Source: Daedaleopsis sinensis (lineage: Eukaryota > Basidiomycota > Agaricomycetes > Polyporales > Polyporaceae). Taken from it: a stretch of 64,000 bases of DNA. Positions 32,301 to 43,230 of the stretch are shown here, piece by piece. The position numbers and the translations under genes were made by a program. The stretch is from positions 1,116,001-1,180,000 of the forward strand of contig CM066305.1 of assembly GCA_033807695.1 (NCBI GenBank). The letters are read 5' to 3'. Within the stretch, counting starts at the first letter, position 1, and each line of letters begins with the position of its first letter. Under the pieces are notes generated by a model. It had not been told where the DNA came from. It saw nothing but the letters and a program-made list of their open reading frames with translations, and ran no database searches.

Positions 32301-32788
32301 CCCTCGTGCGTGCCTCGCCCCGCACCCCTTCCCTCCCCACGCAGCGCGCTGACAGCCTTTCTGCCTTCGACAGCTTCTCCCGATAGACGAGCACGAGAAG
32401 GCGAAGCTGCTGCCCATCCGCTCGCCGCGCCTGCGCCTGCGCCTCGTCGTGCACTGGATCGAGCAGCTGAACAGCCACTGGTGAGCCCCCCCTCCCCCTC
32501 CGCGCGCGCCCCCGTGTCTCCGTGCTCCGTGCCCGCGGCGTGATTTACCTTACTGCTCTCGTTTCAAGGGCGGATGCTTACGCGTCCGCGTCCGCTTTGC
32601 AGGTGGTTCTCTGGCGGGTGCGTTATTTCCTGATGCTCCCGCGCGCGGTCGGCGTGTGGGCGATGCTCGTCGCGTACACCGCGCTCCTCGCCGCCGTGTA
32701 CTTCGGGCAGGCGCTCTCTGCGCGTGCGCCCGGGTACGGATCTGGAGCCCCGCCTGGCTTGGACCGCCCCGGCGGCGAGGAGCTGTAG
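29396..32788 (+). CDS. Double-RING, LON-substrate-binding-domain protein (LONRF-like E3 ligase)
   Basis: Two in-frame ATGs are possible, 29396 (M-T-D-P-P-P-H) and 29750 (M-P-P-P-P-R-I). The first RING-like unit has C-P-L-C, C-G-H and C-P-L-P-T-C. A Ser/Pro/Asp-rich linker follows. The second RING has C-E-I-C-F-G-L-F, P-C-Q-H / T-F-C-I-R-C and C-P-L-C-R-Q-T-L. The LON N-terminal-like domain then shows V-F-V-C-Q-L-S-F-P-G-M-P and F-F-E-P-R-Y-R-L-M-L-R-R. Later come G-T-W-R-F-R-V, a low-complexity region and H-W-I-E-Q-L-N. The family resembles LONRF E3 ubiquitin ligases. Introns: 30509-31051 (543 nt, inside the second RING), 31179-31231, 31377-31437, 32306-32373 and a last one with two usable acceptors. 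The end given assumes the acceptor at 32567-32568; the other ends at 32633. Confidence 0.85.
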
Positions 32789-33847
32789 CCTGCATGCCGG
32801 CGGGGCTTGCTGTCCCCCGTGGTGGAGGAGGTCCTCAGGATGGTGGATGGATGGTGGATGGTGGATGATGGCGTGCGTTCTTGTCGGGGTCTTGTTTTGT
32901 TTTTGGCTTCGGTTTGGATTCGCTTTCGACGACTATCACTTAGACACGACCCGCTCGTCGCTCTGGGCTCTGCATCGTGCTATGTTTCTTTTTCCCCCAT
33001 TCATGGCTGTGCTGTTGATCTACACATACTCATCGTATCTCCGCGTTAGTCCTTAGTGGAATGTCGCTGTGTCCTGTACATATACACTGTACAAATCGTC
33101 TTGCTTGATTAGTTGGACCCGCATCTCCCTGTGGCGGATACACGCTTCCGCAGGGACTCGTCTCGCTCATAGATCACCGTGCGAAGCCAGTACTTGTAAG
33201 TCGTAGTCGACAGCTTGCACTTGGATACTGGTATTTCTTGCTCGAGCACGATCTCAGGCTGGTGGGTGACATATGCATGTTGACACACCAAGGCGCGACC
33301 CAGTGACCGGACACCGTTTCATCACGCGTCGACGTTCCGCCGTGTATCGTTTAAACTTTCTAGATTTCTCGTTTGACCTGTCCTCTCGATATCAATACCA
33401 GTACTCACCGATCGACGTGGAACATCGACGTTCAACGTTCAGTGCCTACGGCTCCCCATACCAGGTGAAGTGCAGATATGTTCTCAGCCCATAAGTACAT
33501 CTACACACCACAGAGTCTAAATGTTTCCTTCACTGCAGCCTACAACAGCGCCCCCAAGAAGACAGCGTGTCGGCCACGACTGCGTCCCCGCCCGGCACCG
33601 CACCCGCCCCACTGCCACTGCCACTGCCGCCGCCAGTCCCCAGACCACCCCGCGCCGGGCTAGAGTTCCGATTCCAAAACAAACGGGGAGTTACTTGATG
33701 ATGACTACGCTACTCATACACCCGCGGCCTGCGCCGACGGCTTACAATGCAGAGACGTTCATGAGCGGCCAGGTGCTGCAGCATCAGATTCACAGGCGCG
33801 GTCGTCAGATCGGCAGTCGCGGCGACGGTAATGGGGCACGGCACTCA
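32789..33847. other. Convergent intergenic region, LON-RING / G6PD
   Basis: About 1.06 kb without a convincing gene. It holds a TGGATGG-type microsatellite (about 32,838-32,872) and otherwise mixed-composition sequence with only short ORFs. Confidence 0.4.
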
Positions 33848-35768
33848 CTACTCGGGCACAGTCCGCTTGTAGCCGTACTTGCCGATGAACGAGTCCAGCT
33901 CTTTGGGGCCGCGCGAGCCGTACGGGTACGGCACGGGCTTGGGCGCGGGCCCGCTCTTGCCCTCTATCCAGTGGAGGATCGGGGTGAAGATCTGCAGTCG
34001 CGAGCCGGATCAGCACACACAGTCCCAAACACGCGCAAACGCAGGCGCGGCGGGGTGTCACGCACCTTCCAGGCGACGTCGAGCTCGTCGTCACGGACAA
34101 AGTTCGAGTGGTCGCCGCGGAGCGCGTCGAGTATGAGGGCTTCGTACGCCTCAGGGATCTTGGCCTCCGTGAAGCGGCGCTTGTAGGTCAGGTCCATCTC
34201 CGTCGGGATCGCACGGGTGTTCAGGCCGGGCGTCTTGGTGTTGAGCTTGAGGTAAACCGCCTCAGATGGTTGAATGCGCAAGACGAGCTCGTTACGCGAG
34301 ATGTCTTTGAAAATGCCCTGCGTGACGTCCTTGAATTGGATCCGGACCTCGACCTTCGCCTCGTTTAGAGCTGAGTAAGAGTATGCGTCAGCATACGTGA
34401 GAAACGCACGTGAAACCATTCCGAATACCTTTGCCGGCCTTGAGGATAAAGGGCACACCCTCCCACCGAGGATTGTGAATCCAGAGCGTCGTAGCAGCGT
34501 AAGTGGGGCAGCCAGAGTTTGGTGGCACGGTGTCGTCATCAAGGTAGCCAGGCTTGCCATTGGCCGCAACGTACTGGCCGAGAAGCGTGTCGCTACGCTC
34601 AATCGGTGGAATAGCACGGAGAACCTTCACCTGTGTGCGTCGTCAGTATGGAACACGCTTGTGTGATGCATTCGTGAACCACTCGCCTTCTCATCACGGA
34701 TGTCTTCGGCTGAGAAAGACACAGGACGCTCCATGGTGATAATACTGAGCACTTGCAACAAATCTAAGAACAATCAATCAGTTTGACAGATGTCCTGACT
34801 GCGACCCACTGCGGCGCCGTGGGCCGCGTCACCATATGAATTGGAGTCAGGAACTTACGGTTCTGCAAGACATCACGGATGATACCGAACTCATCAAAGT
34901 ACCCGCCGCGACCTTCGGTCCCAAACGGCTCCTTGAACGTAATTTGGACGTTGCTGATTGAGTTCTTGTCCCAGGCGGCGTTCAGAGCGATGTTAGCGAA
35001 CCGAAGGACGAGAATGTTCTTGACCATCTCCTTTCCGAGGTAATGATCAATACGGAACGTCTCGTCTTCTGTCCAGTGCTGCTTGAGCGAGCTGAGGAGC
35101 ACACGGCACGAGTCGAGGTCCTTCCCGAACGGCTTCTCCACAATGATACGGTTCTTGCCGTTCTTGGAGTAGCACTGCTCCTTGATGTGCTGGCCAACGG
35201 GGATGAACACGCTGGGTGGGAGAGCGAGGTAGAAGAGCCGGTTAGCCTCCTTGCTCTGGTACTTGGACTCGATCCCCTCCAGGTACTGGTTGAGGTTCGC
35301 GAACGAGGGTCCGTCTTCGTAGCCTCCAGAGACGTAGGTGGAGAAGGCCTTGAACTCGGCGATCTTCGCCTGGCCGTCCTGATCGTCGTCGGCGACCTTG
35401 AGGTAGGAGGTGATGCGCTTGTGGTACTCGGCATCGTCCATCTTTGTGCGGGCGTAGCCGACGATTTTGACATCGCGGGGCAGGAAGCCCATACGATAGA
35501 GGCCGAAGAGGGCTGGATAGGTCTGCAGACGGCATGAGCGGAGGATCGTCGGGCAGAGTGAGATTAGAGGGCGAGATAGACTCGTACTTTCTTCTTCGCG
35601 AGGTCACCGGAGGCACCGAGGACTGACCGCGGCCGAGTGCGTCAGTCGCGACGCAACGCGACCGAGGGAGGTTGGAGACGCACCGATGATGACGGTGTTG
35701 TCCTTGAGCTGCTCATGGGCAATCTCCATCGAGGGGATGGTGCCAGACATCGCACGGGGACGGGACAT
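33848..35768 (-). CDS. ZWF1: Glucose-6-phosphate 1-dehydrogenase
   Basis: The gene runs from the ATG at 35768 (or the internal M-S-G-T-I-P 18 bases later) to the TAG at 33848-33850. Exons encode the NADP-binding V-L-G-A-S-G-D-L-A-K-K-K, G-Y-A-R-T-K-M and the active-site R-I-D-H-Y-L-G-K-E. Also present are V-E-K-P-F-G, F-A-N-I-A-L-N-A-A-W, G-R-G-G-Y-F-D-E-F-G-I-I-R-D-V-L-Q-N and P-F-I-L-K-A-G-K-A-L-N-E. The enzyme catalyses the first, NADPH-yielding step of the oxidative pentose phosphate pathway in the cytosol. At least six exons are joined by short introns. The gene is divergent from the THOC5-like gene. Confidence 0.95.
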
Positions 35769-36048
35769 GGTGTGCAGGAAGTGTCTGTGGGGGATGGAGA
35801 GATGGTGGTCAGGAGAAAGGGCAGCGGGGGGCTGGGAGACGGCGCACCTGGGGCGTGATAGAGGAGGGCTGAAGAGGAGGAGGGAGCGTGAGCGGGCTGC
35901 TGAACGAGCAATCTCATCTCCTCCGATGATGCAAACCCTGATTCCCTCGTAATCTACCCGGCCCGAGCCCTCCCCGCCCTCCCATTGGCCCGCCCCCCTC
36001 CCACGGCCACGCTACAGCGCGCGTTTCCCGCCCCTCGCCGCCTCGCAC
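35769..36048. promoter_or_regulatory. Divergent promoter, G6PD / THOC5-like
   Basis: The start codons are 280 bp apart, head-to-head. One ATTGG (inverted CCAAT) lies near 35,985 in a GC-rich stretch just upstream of the THOC5-like start. Confidence 0.45.
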
Positions 36049-36897
36049 ATGACCGCCATGTCTCCCACACACGACGACGCGCTCCAGGTCCTCCCGCCGT
36101 CCCCCGACAACGAGCTCAACGCCCTCCGCGGCCTCGTCGACTCCGCCTACCTCAACCACGAGCCCGCCCTCGTCCACATCCGCGCAGGCGCCCTCTTCGC
36201 CCGTCTCAAAGCTCTCAATAGGGCCGCGAACCATGCCACCCGCGTGCACAAGCAGGCCACCGCCGACTCCCGCCACGAGATGGACCAGACCTATCTCGGC
36301 CTGCAGAACCTCCTCTACGAGAAGCGGCACCTCGAGCGCGAGATAGAGAAGTGCCGACAGTTCGCGTACGTGCCCTTTACATCCATCTCCGGTCGGTATA
36401 TGTGTGAAGCGGAATGTCTCATGCCCCACCGGCTTGCAGGTCTGTTTACCAGGATATACCGGTCCATGCCCTTGAGGAATTCATGCAGATCGCGCCGGAA
36501 GAGGCGCGGACGGAGGTCGTGCTCGCGGATGACCACCAACTCATGTTGAACCGGTTGAGCTTCGAGCTCTCCGAGCGGCAGAGGTACGCCACCGAACACA
36601 TCATCCTGCGCCTCTCGCTCATCTGGTGAGGATAGGTTGGACCTGAAGCGCAAGGAGCTGGTGAAGGAGAAAGAAGCACTCCTGAAGGAGAGCAAGGCGA
36701 AGCTGGCCACGATGGAGACCGTGAAGGGTCACATAGACACCTTCATGAAGGTTCGCGCCTCTCTACTTTGTATTGATCGGCATTTGCTCATGAGTTATCG
36801 TACGCAGGTCGCCACTGAGGCGCAGAAGAAGGTCAACGACCTCATTCAACCCCCACCCGCCGTACCGGAATCGCAATCCACCCCTGCTCCGAGCTGA
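36049..36897 (+). CDS. THO complex subunit 5-like (THOC5) protein
   Basis: Four exons (36049-36365, 36440-36583, 36636-36750, 36808-36897) give 221 residues. The protein is largely helical and coiled-coil. It contains the THOC5 signature L-Q-N-L-L-Y-E-K-R-H-L-E-R-E-I-E-K-C followed after the first intron by Y-Q-D-I-P, then N-R-L-S-F-E-L-S-E-R-Q-R-L-D-L. This corresponds to the N-terminal core of THOC5; the long C-terminal part of animal THOC5 is missing, as in other fungi. THO couples transcription to mRNA packaging and nuclear export. An alternative start nine bases later (M-S-P-T-H-D) is possible. Confidence 0.85.
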
Positions 36898-37343
36898 ATC
36901 TAGGAAGGTCGTCCGCCGACTGACGCCAACACCACGCTCAGCACGTCCTGGACTCCTCACGTCCAAGTACCTCGGTTGCAGACTCCGCCATCTTTGATAG
37001 TGGCACTTCGGTTGGCCCTACGCGCTCCGACATAACACAACCCAATTGGGTTGGTTTACCAGAGAGGAGATAGCAGGACAGGGCGAGAGACGGGGGATGT
37101 CGCACAAGTATCAAGAGGAATGCAGTTTATACAGGACGGGTGGGTGATCTACACGAATACAGATTATATACTCCAGATGAGAGACGTGAGAGATGGTCGT
37201 GAACAGTGATGGTGTACATCGAGAACAACTACAGACGCACCAGCAACGGTACGTATTACAAGCTTAGACGTCGAGAGCGGCGATGGTGGTATGCAGGAGA
37301 AAGTGAGGGGAGAGGTCCCGGGGGAGCGGGGCAAGGATATGCT
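36898..37343. other. Convergent intergenic region, THOC5-like / UBC8
   Basis: This 446-bp interval between converging stop codons shows no gene or repeat. Confidence 0.45.
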
Positions 37344-38281
37344 TCATGAATGCATGGGGTCGTCGTCGCTGATGCTTCCGATGTCGCTCATCTCCTCGTC
37401 TTCATCTTCATCCTCCTTGTCCATTGCGGCGTCCGCCGCCTCCTTCGTCGCGAACCGCTGCACATATTCCTTGACCTTCGCGTCGTACTCCTTCGGGTGC
37501 CGCATGAGGAGCGCAGCAGCCTCGCCGTTCAAAGGGTCGTTCGGGTTGGGATAGCGCAGCAGCTGCGGGAGGAACACCTCGAAGATGTTGATCATGTCTA
37601 TTTGGGGAGGGATTTGAGTTGACGGAAGCATGGGAGATAACGCCGCTTGAGGGCCACTCACCGAACATGGGTGACCATGTCTGGTTGATCACGTCAAGAC
37701 ATACTGAGCCACTCCTGTTGAGAAGAAGTTGTTGGGAAAGCGGTCCGAGAGCTGTGGGGGACTAGAACATACAATTCGTCGATATTCGGGTGGAAGATCT
37801 TGTTCATGAAACCGATGCTTGGCGACTTAAACGGGTACTGGTCCGGAAGCTCCACATGGATCTTCCACACACCTCCTGCGAAGGGTGCTGTAGATGTAGC
37901 GAGGTCAAAGGTATTTCGGGTGATCACGAGACATGAAGTCGAGTCGTAGTGATACAGGGATAGGGGAGACAGCATGGGTCAGTTACACAGTGCGACACGA
38001 TGTGAATGCAAGACTCACTCTCAACAGGCCCATAGAAGCGTACGTAGAACTCCTGCATGTTGTCGTTTACGAGGTTGACCTCGTAGTCGGACATCAACCT
38101 ATGAAGCCCGCAGGAGCGCAGCATTCCAGTCAGCACTACTGGACCGTTCGGGTGATAGGAGACGGAACATACAGCTTCATGACATCTGTCTCGATACGAC
38201 GCTTGCTAGGGTTGTATAGGTCCAGCAGGGGCACGTAAGTTCTTCCGTCGACCGAACGGACGAGAATAGGATACTTATCAT
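37344..38281 (-). CDS. UBC8: Ubiquitin-conjugating enzyme E2, Ubc8/UBE2H type
   Basis: Exons read (K)[40 protein letters not shown] and the H-P-N-I-D motif. The catalytic cysteine lies in [12 protein letters not shown] (codon 37701-37699). N-D-P-L-N-G-E-A-A follows, and the protein ends in an acidic Asp/Glu/Ser-rich tail. This is the Ubc8/UBE2H subfamily, the E2 partner of the GID/CTLH ligase that degrades gluconeogenic enzymes. The stop is TGA at 37344-37346. The initiator exon is unresolved: the family normally starts M-S-S-x-K-R-R, but no ATG joins K-R-R by an obvious splice, and 38281 is only the nearest upstream ATG. Confidence 0.85.
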
Positions 38282-39368
38282 GATGCCTCGCGTATCTATG
38301 TTCTGTAAGTTGACTGAGTGGCTTGAGGATGTACGCGGCGTATGAGCGGAAGAGACAATGCAGATGGTGGCGAGATGAGAGGCAAGTGGTCCTTAGTGAG
38401 CGGAGAGGAGGATGGGACGGAGAGGGAGAGATGGAGGGAGTCTGCGGTGAGACGGAGGTATAGTAGTAACGCCCCCGCGCCGTTCCCGATATGTGCTCCG
38501 TTGAGCCGCCGGCGCGGTGTTACCCGGCTCCGTTCCTGTAACCGCATCTCATACCTCGACCACCACCATCTCGCGATCTTGTTCACCGAGCAGCTTGGAA
38601 GCGGGAGCAAGTATTGTTCGCTCATCTGCCAATGTGTCCTTGTCTTCCACGTAGGCCTCTAGTAGGTTGCCAAATATCCGCGGTGCACGGGAACATCTGA
38701 GTTCACCGTGACAATTACAATTGCAAGATCTGTCCGAGCCTCTCCGCACAGCAAGAAGCGGACATGGACGTACATCGATGGCCCAGCGGACGCGGAGTAG
38801 GACACGATCAGAATCCAGAAGCACATGGTTGCGCACTCGCATCTACGAATCCCGTTCGCATAAGCCCCACGCGGATGGACCTTTGTGCACGCATTTAGGA
38901 CGTGTTACTTTCACTCGCTATTAACTGAAACGGACTTCCAGCACGTAGAACGCCACGAGTACCACCTCGATATCGGACCCCTTACCAATGATTTCGACCC
39001 CAAGAACCACGAAGCACGGCATCTCGATAACCTCACTTCCGTCCACACACAGTGACCCTGATCTTCGCGCTACAGATGTATCGAACAAGCCGCTCCTCGG
39101 TCTAATGCATCCCCGCGAGCTAGATCAAATCGTGGTTGGTCATTGCGCCGACAGAAACGACACTCTGCGCGCACCTGAGTTGCCTGTTTACACACTTGGA
39201 ATACACCCCAGCATGTCACAAATGGCCCCGAGTCGTTCCCGGTCTAATATCTTACATACAGCGTACGGGATACTACACAGTACAGCTCACGCACAGCGCG
39301 AGAACTCAACTACTCCGCCCCCCGCCGATCCGACTCGGAGACTTGATGCCTGGATCCGGATCTGTTTC
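38282..39368. other. Region upstream of UBC8 and downstream of MARVEL-like gene 1
   Basis: About 1.1 kb. It probably holds the promoter and perhaps a missed first exon of UBC8 in its left part, and the 3' end of the MARVEL-like gene on the right. A stop-free - strand frame enters UBC8 from here without an ATG. No other gene was supported. Confidence 0.35.
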
Positions 39369-40262
39369 TCAAAAGTACGTCCATTCTTCCACCACGCAGT
39401 ACACAGAGTCACTGCTGCACGGATACGGCCGCCGACCCGGAGTGAACCCCTCGCGCCCCGGGCTCGCAAGGTCGGCTCCTGCCGCGTCCCCCGGGGCGAT
39501 CCCTCGTTGTTGGTACGCACGCCATCCCAGCAGAATAGCTATACACGGTCGGCATGTCAGCACTCCGAATGCATTCAATATTCAGCAGCGGGCAGCGGGA
39601 GACGCTGCGTCGAAGTTAATAGTGACGCACCGAACCACATCAGCCCGAAGGCCGTGATGAGGACCATCTCCTCTTGCATGATCGTGAGGAGGTCCCCGGA
39701 TCGCCTGTGGTGCGTCACCACCCTGCAACGCACGAGTGAGTGAGTGAGTGTGCGCTCCTCTTGCACATGTGCGTGTTAGCATCACTTACAACACCGCCAG
39801 GGATGCGATTGCAAGGATGGCCACCGCGGTCTGCATCAGGCTGTACGTTTCTGCCACCCGCGCAACGACGGTTCAGTTCGAGTGTACTGCAGCTGGTACT
39901 GCAAGGACGGACACTCACGGACAGAGCTTGGGACGAGCCTGATGACCAGATGCGCGATCGCGGCCGCTCCCCCCGCTGTACACACAATCCATGCAAACAA
40001 GCCAGCCCGCCAACCGGAGGAAGAAGAAGGAGCATTCGTCAGCGGCCTGCGCCTTCGGGGAGCGCAAGTGCTCCGACGACAAGAGATCGACCGCCGACGT
40101 ACCATACATCGCGGACCTCGCCATGCGTCCTTCAAACAGCGACATGGCCAATGATACGAATGTCCCGGCAGCGAAAACCAACAAGCTAGCGGCGGAGATA
40201 TGGATGTGCGAGCAGCAGGAGCAGCAGCAGCGGACACTCGAGCGTATCAGCAGGAAAGAGAT
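39369..40262 (-). CDS. MARVEL-like four-pass membrane protein 1 (start unresolved)
   Basis: Joined exons give hydrophobic segments in order. The first is A-A-S-L-L-V-F-A-A-G-T-F-V-S-L-A-M. The second is F-A-W-I-V-C-T-A-G-G-A-A-A-I-A-H-L-V-I. The third is M-Q-T-A-V-A-I-L-A-I-A-S-L-A-V-L, then a conserved E-E-M-V-L-I-T-A-F-G-L-M-W-F. The exon pattern and the acidic residue before the last helix resemble the two neighbouring - strand genes. The 3' exon (ending at 39369) could encode a polar Cys-containing segment without the fourth helix, so the gene may be truncated or the model may be wrong there. The first exon was not found. The family is a four-pass vesicle-membrane fold, and its function here is unknown. 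Confidence 0.45.
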
Positions 40263-41363
40263 GGGCGAAGCTCAGATGTGAGTGCTAGATGACTCGGGAC
40301 GCCTGCACTAGTGTTGGCTGGCTGGCAGGCTGGTGGTGCCCGTATCGTCGCGGACCCGTGCTGTCCGCAGACCGTACCTGTACATACATACACACGATAC
40401 ACGCGTTCTGTGCCCGGCATGCGCACGGGCACCCAGGGGAGGCTCGCGCGCGCCCCATGGCCAGGCGAGATTCCGACGTCGACGTTGTCGCACTATAGCT
40501 ACTTACCGGGCGCACGGCTTCCACGAGGTGGGCCGGCACCATTAAGTAGTATTAGTATTTAAATTTGATCGCCTCCGAGTCCTCCGCGCACAGGGTCACA
40601 TTGCCCGTCTCGCGCGTCTGTGCCGATGTGGACTATAGCTACGTGTGTTGTGCATTGTACGTGGAACTTGAACGTGCAGGGAATAGACGTCGACGTCGAC
40701 CTGCTGGGAACCACGCGGCGACCGTGACGGTAGACTCGGATGGCTATTCCACGCGGATTTGGTACTTCAAGTTCGCCTGCCTTAGAAGTTGGTGTACTAG
40801 CAGTCTCGAGGGCCCCCATCACCGGGAAGAACGCCGAGAGCAGCCTGAGCTTGCCCGAGACTATCATGATCACATACACGCAGGGCTCACGCAGGTGCCA
40901 GTTCTGCATGGCATCCACGAAGCACGCGAAGAACGATCATATGCATTGCACGGTGTTCAGTTCACGCATCAAGCATCATATGCATGAGATTCATGTCCAT
41001 TCGTGATGAAGCAAGCGTCAGCGATCGCGGTGCACTCCGCTGGCCATGGAACAGAGCAGTCTGAGTAAGTACGCGTCTAGTAGATGTTGGATGTTTCGAT
41101 CCCCTCCTCCCCTCCCCCTCTCCTCCACAGCGCACTCGTACGCGGGCGTGACAGATACATAACCGGTGTCGTGGAAAGCGTAGCGGGCATAGGCGTAGCC
41201 ACATGATAGCAAGAGACAACACAGCCGCAGGGCCGTCGGCACACACAGAACCTCGCACCCGCACCAACACCCGCAGCGGCCACCCCGCCCCCCGCCCCGT
41301 GCGTGCGTGCGTGCGTGCTTGCGCCGCGTTGTGCCAGAGGGGACTCGTGCGCGGGGCGGCCGC
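40263..41363. other. Spacer between MARVEL-like genes 1 and 2
   Basis: About 1.1 kb with short GGCT-type repeats near 40,313 and a (GTGC)n run at about 41,299-41,318. The 5' exon(s) of MARVEL-like gene 1 should lie here. An open frame around 40,800-40,918 (-) has a hydrophobic stretch but could not be joined with confidence. Confidence 0.3.
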
Positions 41364-42515
41364 TCAGATGGAGTTCACCGAGCCGGGAATCTGCGTTATA
41401 GTCGGAGGCTGCCCGCCGACCCCGGGCTGGATTACTACAGAGTGACCCGGGTGCTGCTGGACGACATACCCGGGCTGTCCTCCCGGCGCGGGGTAGCCCA
41501 TGTTCATGCCCATCGGCGCGCCCGCGGGGTACGCGTACGGGGCCTGGTACATCCCCTGGTGCGCGTACTGGCCCTCGGGGTAGCCGGGGTACTGGCCGAA
41601 CCACGGGAGCTCGATGATGGGCTCTGCCCATGCGTACGGGCGCCCGAGCATCTTTGCGCGCGAGGTGAGCGAGATGAGGATGTAGAGGAAGATCGCGTCT
41701 GGGGAGAAATGGGAGCGGGTGAGCGGGGGCTGGGGCGGGAGAGAGCGGGAAGGGTCCTGACAGAGGCAGAAGATCATCCACGAGAACGCTTGGACGACAC
41801 GCGTCTCGTAGCACCAGCTACGCGCGGAGACTAGCGGGGCCGTGAGCATCGGTCGACACATAACTTGCTTGCTGCGTTCACTCACGGGTTCCTTTTGCGG
41901 TCGGGACCGTCTGGTCGCCGCCGAGGCTGTCGCATTGTGTATTCCCGATGACGTCGCTGAGGGGGAGGCATGGGCAAGCGGCGCAAACATACAGTGCAAT
42001 CCACTCACGTCGTCCAGGCCGCGAGGGCTGTTCCCAGAGAGCGATGTTATGATCTGAGCGAGAATGCGGGATGGTACGACTCACCGAGCCAGAGCACGCC
42101 GAGAACAAAGAGGAAGACGCCCTCCGTCCTCGGTGTGGACCATTGGAACCTTGCGGCGGCATGTGAGCATGGGCGGATAAAAAAAGAAAGACAGTCGACG
42201 CACCCGACGAGTATCAGCAGTATAGTGAGCGACGGCACAATGATCGCAAATATTGAGTAATCATCTGCCCAAAGCAGCACCTTCAGTGACACGCAGAAAC
42301 AAGGAGAGAGACGGGCGACGCACGATGGATGTTCGGCAGGAAGATGCTCGCCCAGTAGGCGACGATCCCCAACACGGTCGCGGAGAGCAGCAGGAGGATG
42401 ACTGGGCGATCGCGGTCAGCAGTCAGCGGCGCACGCGACGGCTCGGGAGGGCCAGAGAACGTTCGGCGGACTGACCATTGCCATAGAGGCGCATATCCCT
42501 GAACAATTGCGTCAT
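41364..42515 (-). CDS. MARVEL-like four-pass membrane protein 2
   Basis: The gene starts at the ATG at 42515 (M-T-Q-L-F-R-D-M-R-L-Y-G-N). Joined exons give four hydrophobic segments: V-I-L-L-L-L-S-A-T-V-L-G-I-V-A-Y-W, F-A-I-I-V-P-S-L-T-I-L-L-I-L-V, G-V-F-L-F-V-L-G-V-L-W-L-G and F-S-W-M-I-F-C-L / A-I-F-L-Y-I-L-I-S-L. Between the third and fourth is a Cys-containing loop (C-A-A-C-P-C-L). The long cytosolic tail is rich in Tyr, Pro, Gly and Met (G-Y-P-E-G-Q-Y-A-H-Q-G-M-Y-Q) and ends at the TGA at 41364. Topology and exon layout match fungal MARVEL-domain proteins. Function is unknown; such proteins often sit at plasma-membrane domains or in vesicles. Confidence 0.68.
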
Positions 42516-43230
42516 GCTGCAAAGAGCCCCGCCCGGTCAGCATCGTGGCACCCCGGCCTTCTGTGCAGGAGGAGCGATGGCGCAGACCTGGGCAGACGTG
42601 TGTGGGTGCGCCGTACGCAGTGCTAGGGTGGTGGAGGGTGGGGCTCGCGTTATCGGTCGCCGCTGTGCGTGCGAGATGCGAGATGAAGAGGTCGTCGACG
42701 GTCGTGATCAAGTCGTTCAAAAGCCGGGCAGCGCGCAGCGAGGGCAGAGGGCAGCAGTCACTTGCAACTCGATGACGTCCGCGAACCCAATCTGCGCGAA
42801 ACGAGGCCCATGTTCATTTACCTGCACACGTGACCGTACGCGTCCACGCGCCGCGCGGCACACCCTGCCTCGTGCGCCCGACACCCGCTCGCAGCCGCTC
42901 GCGCTCCCATGCTCGGCCTCTTGCCCGGCCCATCCTTGGCCAGCATACTCACCGCCTTCCGCCTCGTGTCCTTCCCGCCCTCCACACGTGTTGTTTTACA
43001 TCCGCTACACCAGACACTGTAGTATGTATTGCATCTCCAAAGTTCCCAGTTACACCGTGTGATACACCCATGCGTTCCTAGTGGTACAAAGCACTGTATG
43101 CCCTAAACAAATACACCACAAATATAATCCGGCAGGTGCTACAGCAGGAGCCGTCGTGTCTATGCGTATGCGTGTGTCGTCGTCTCGTCATAAATAATAA
43201 TCATCGTCGTGCCCCGCGCGCGCACGCCCG
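42516..43230. other. Spacer between MARVEL-like genes 2 and 3
   Basis: 715 bp upstream of gene 2 and downstream of gene 3, both on the - strand. No gene seen. Confidence 0.4.

Noticed and set aside
38988..39743. 251-codon + strand ORF
   Set aside because: It overlaps the exons of MARVEL-like gene 1 on the other strand, has no motif, and its codon use is not coding-like.
40559..40918. - strand ORF with a hydrophobic stretch as first exon of MARVEL-like gene 1
   Set aside because: It could not be joined in frame to the first membrane exon with acceptable splice sites.
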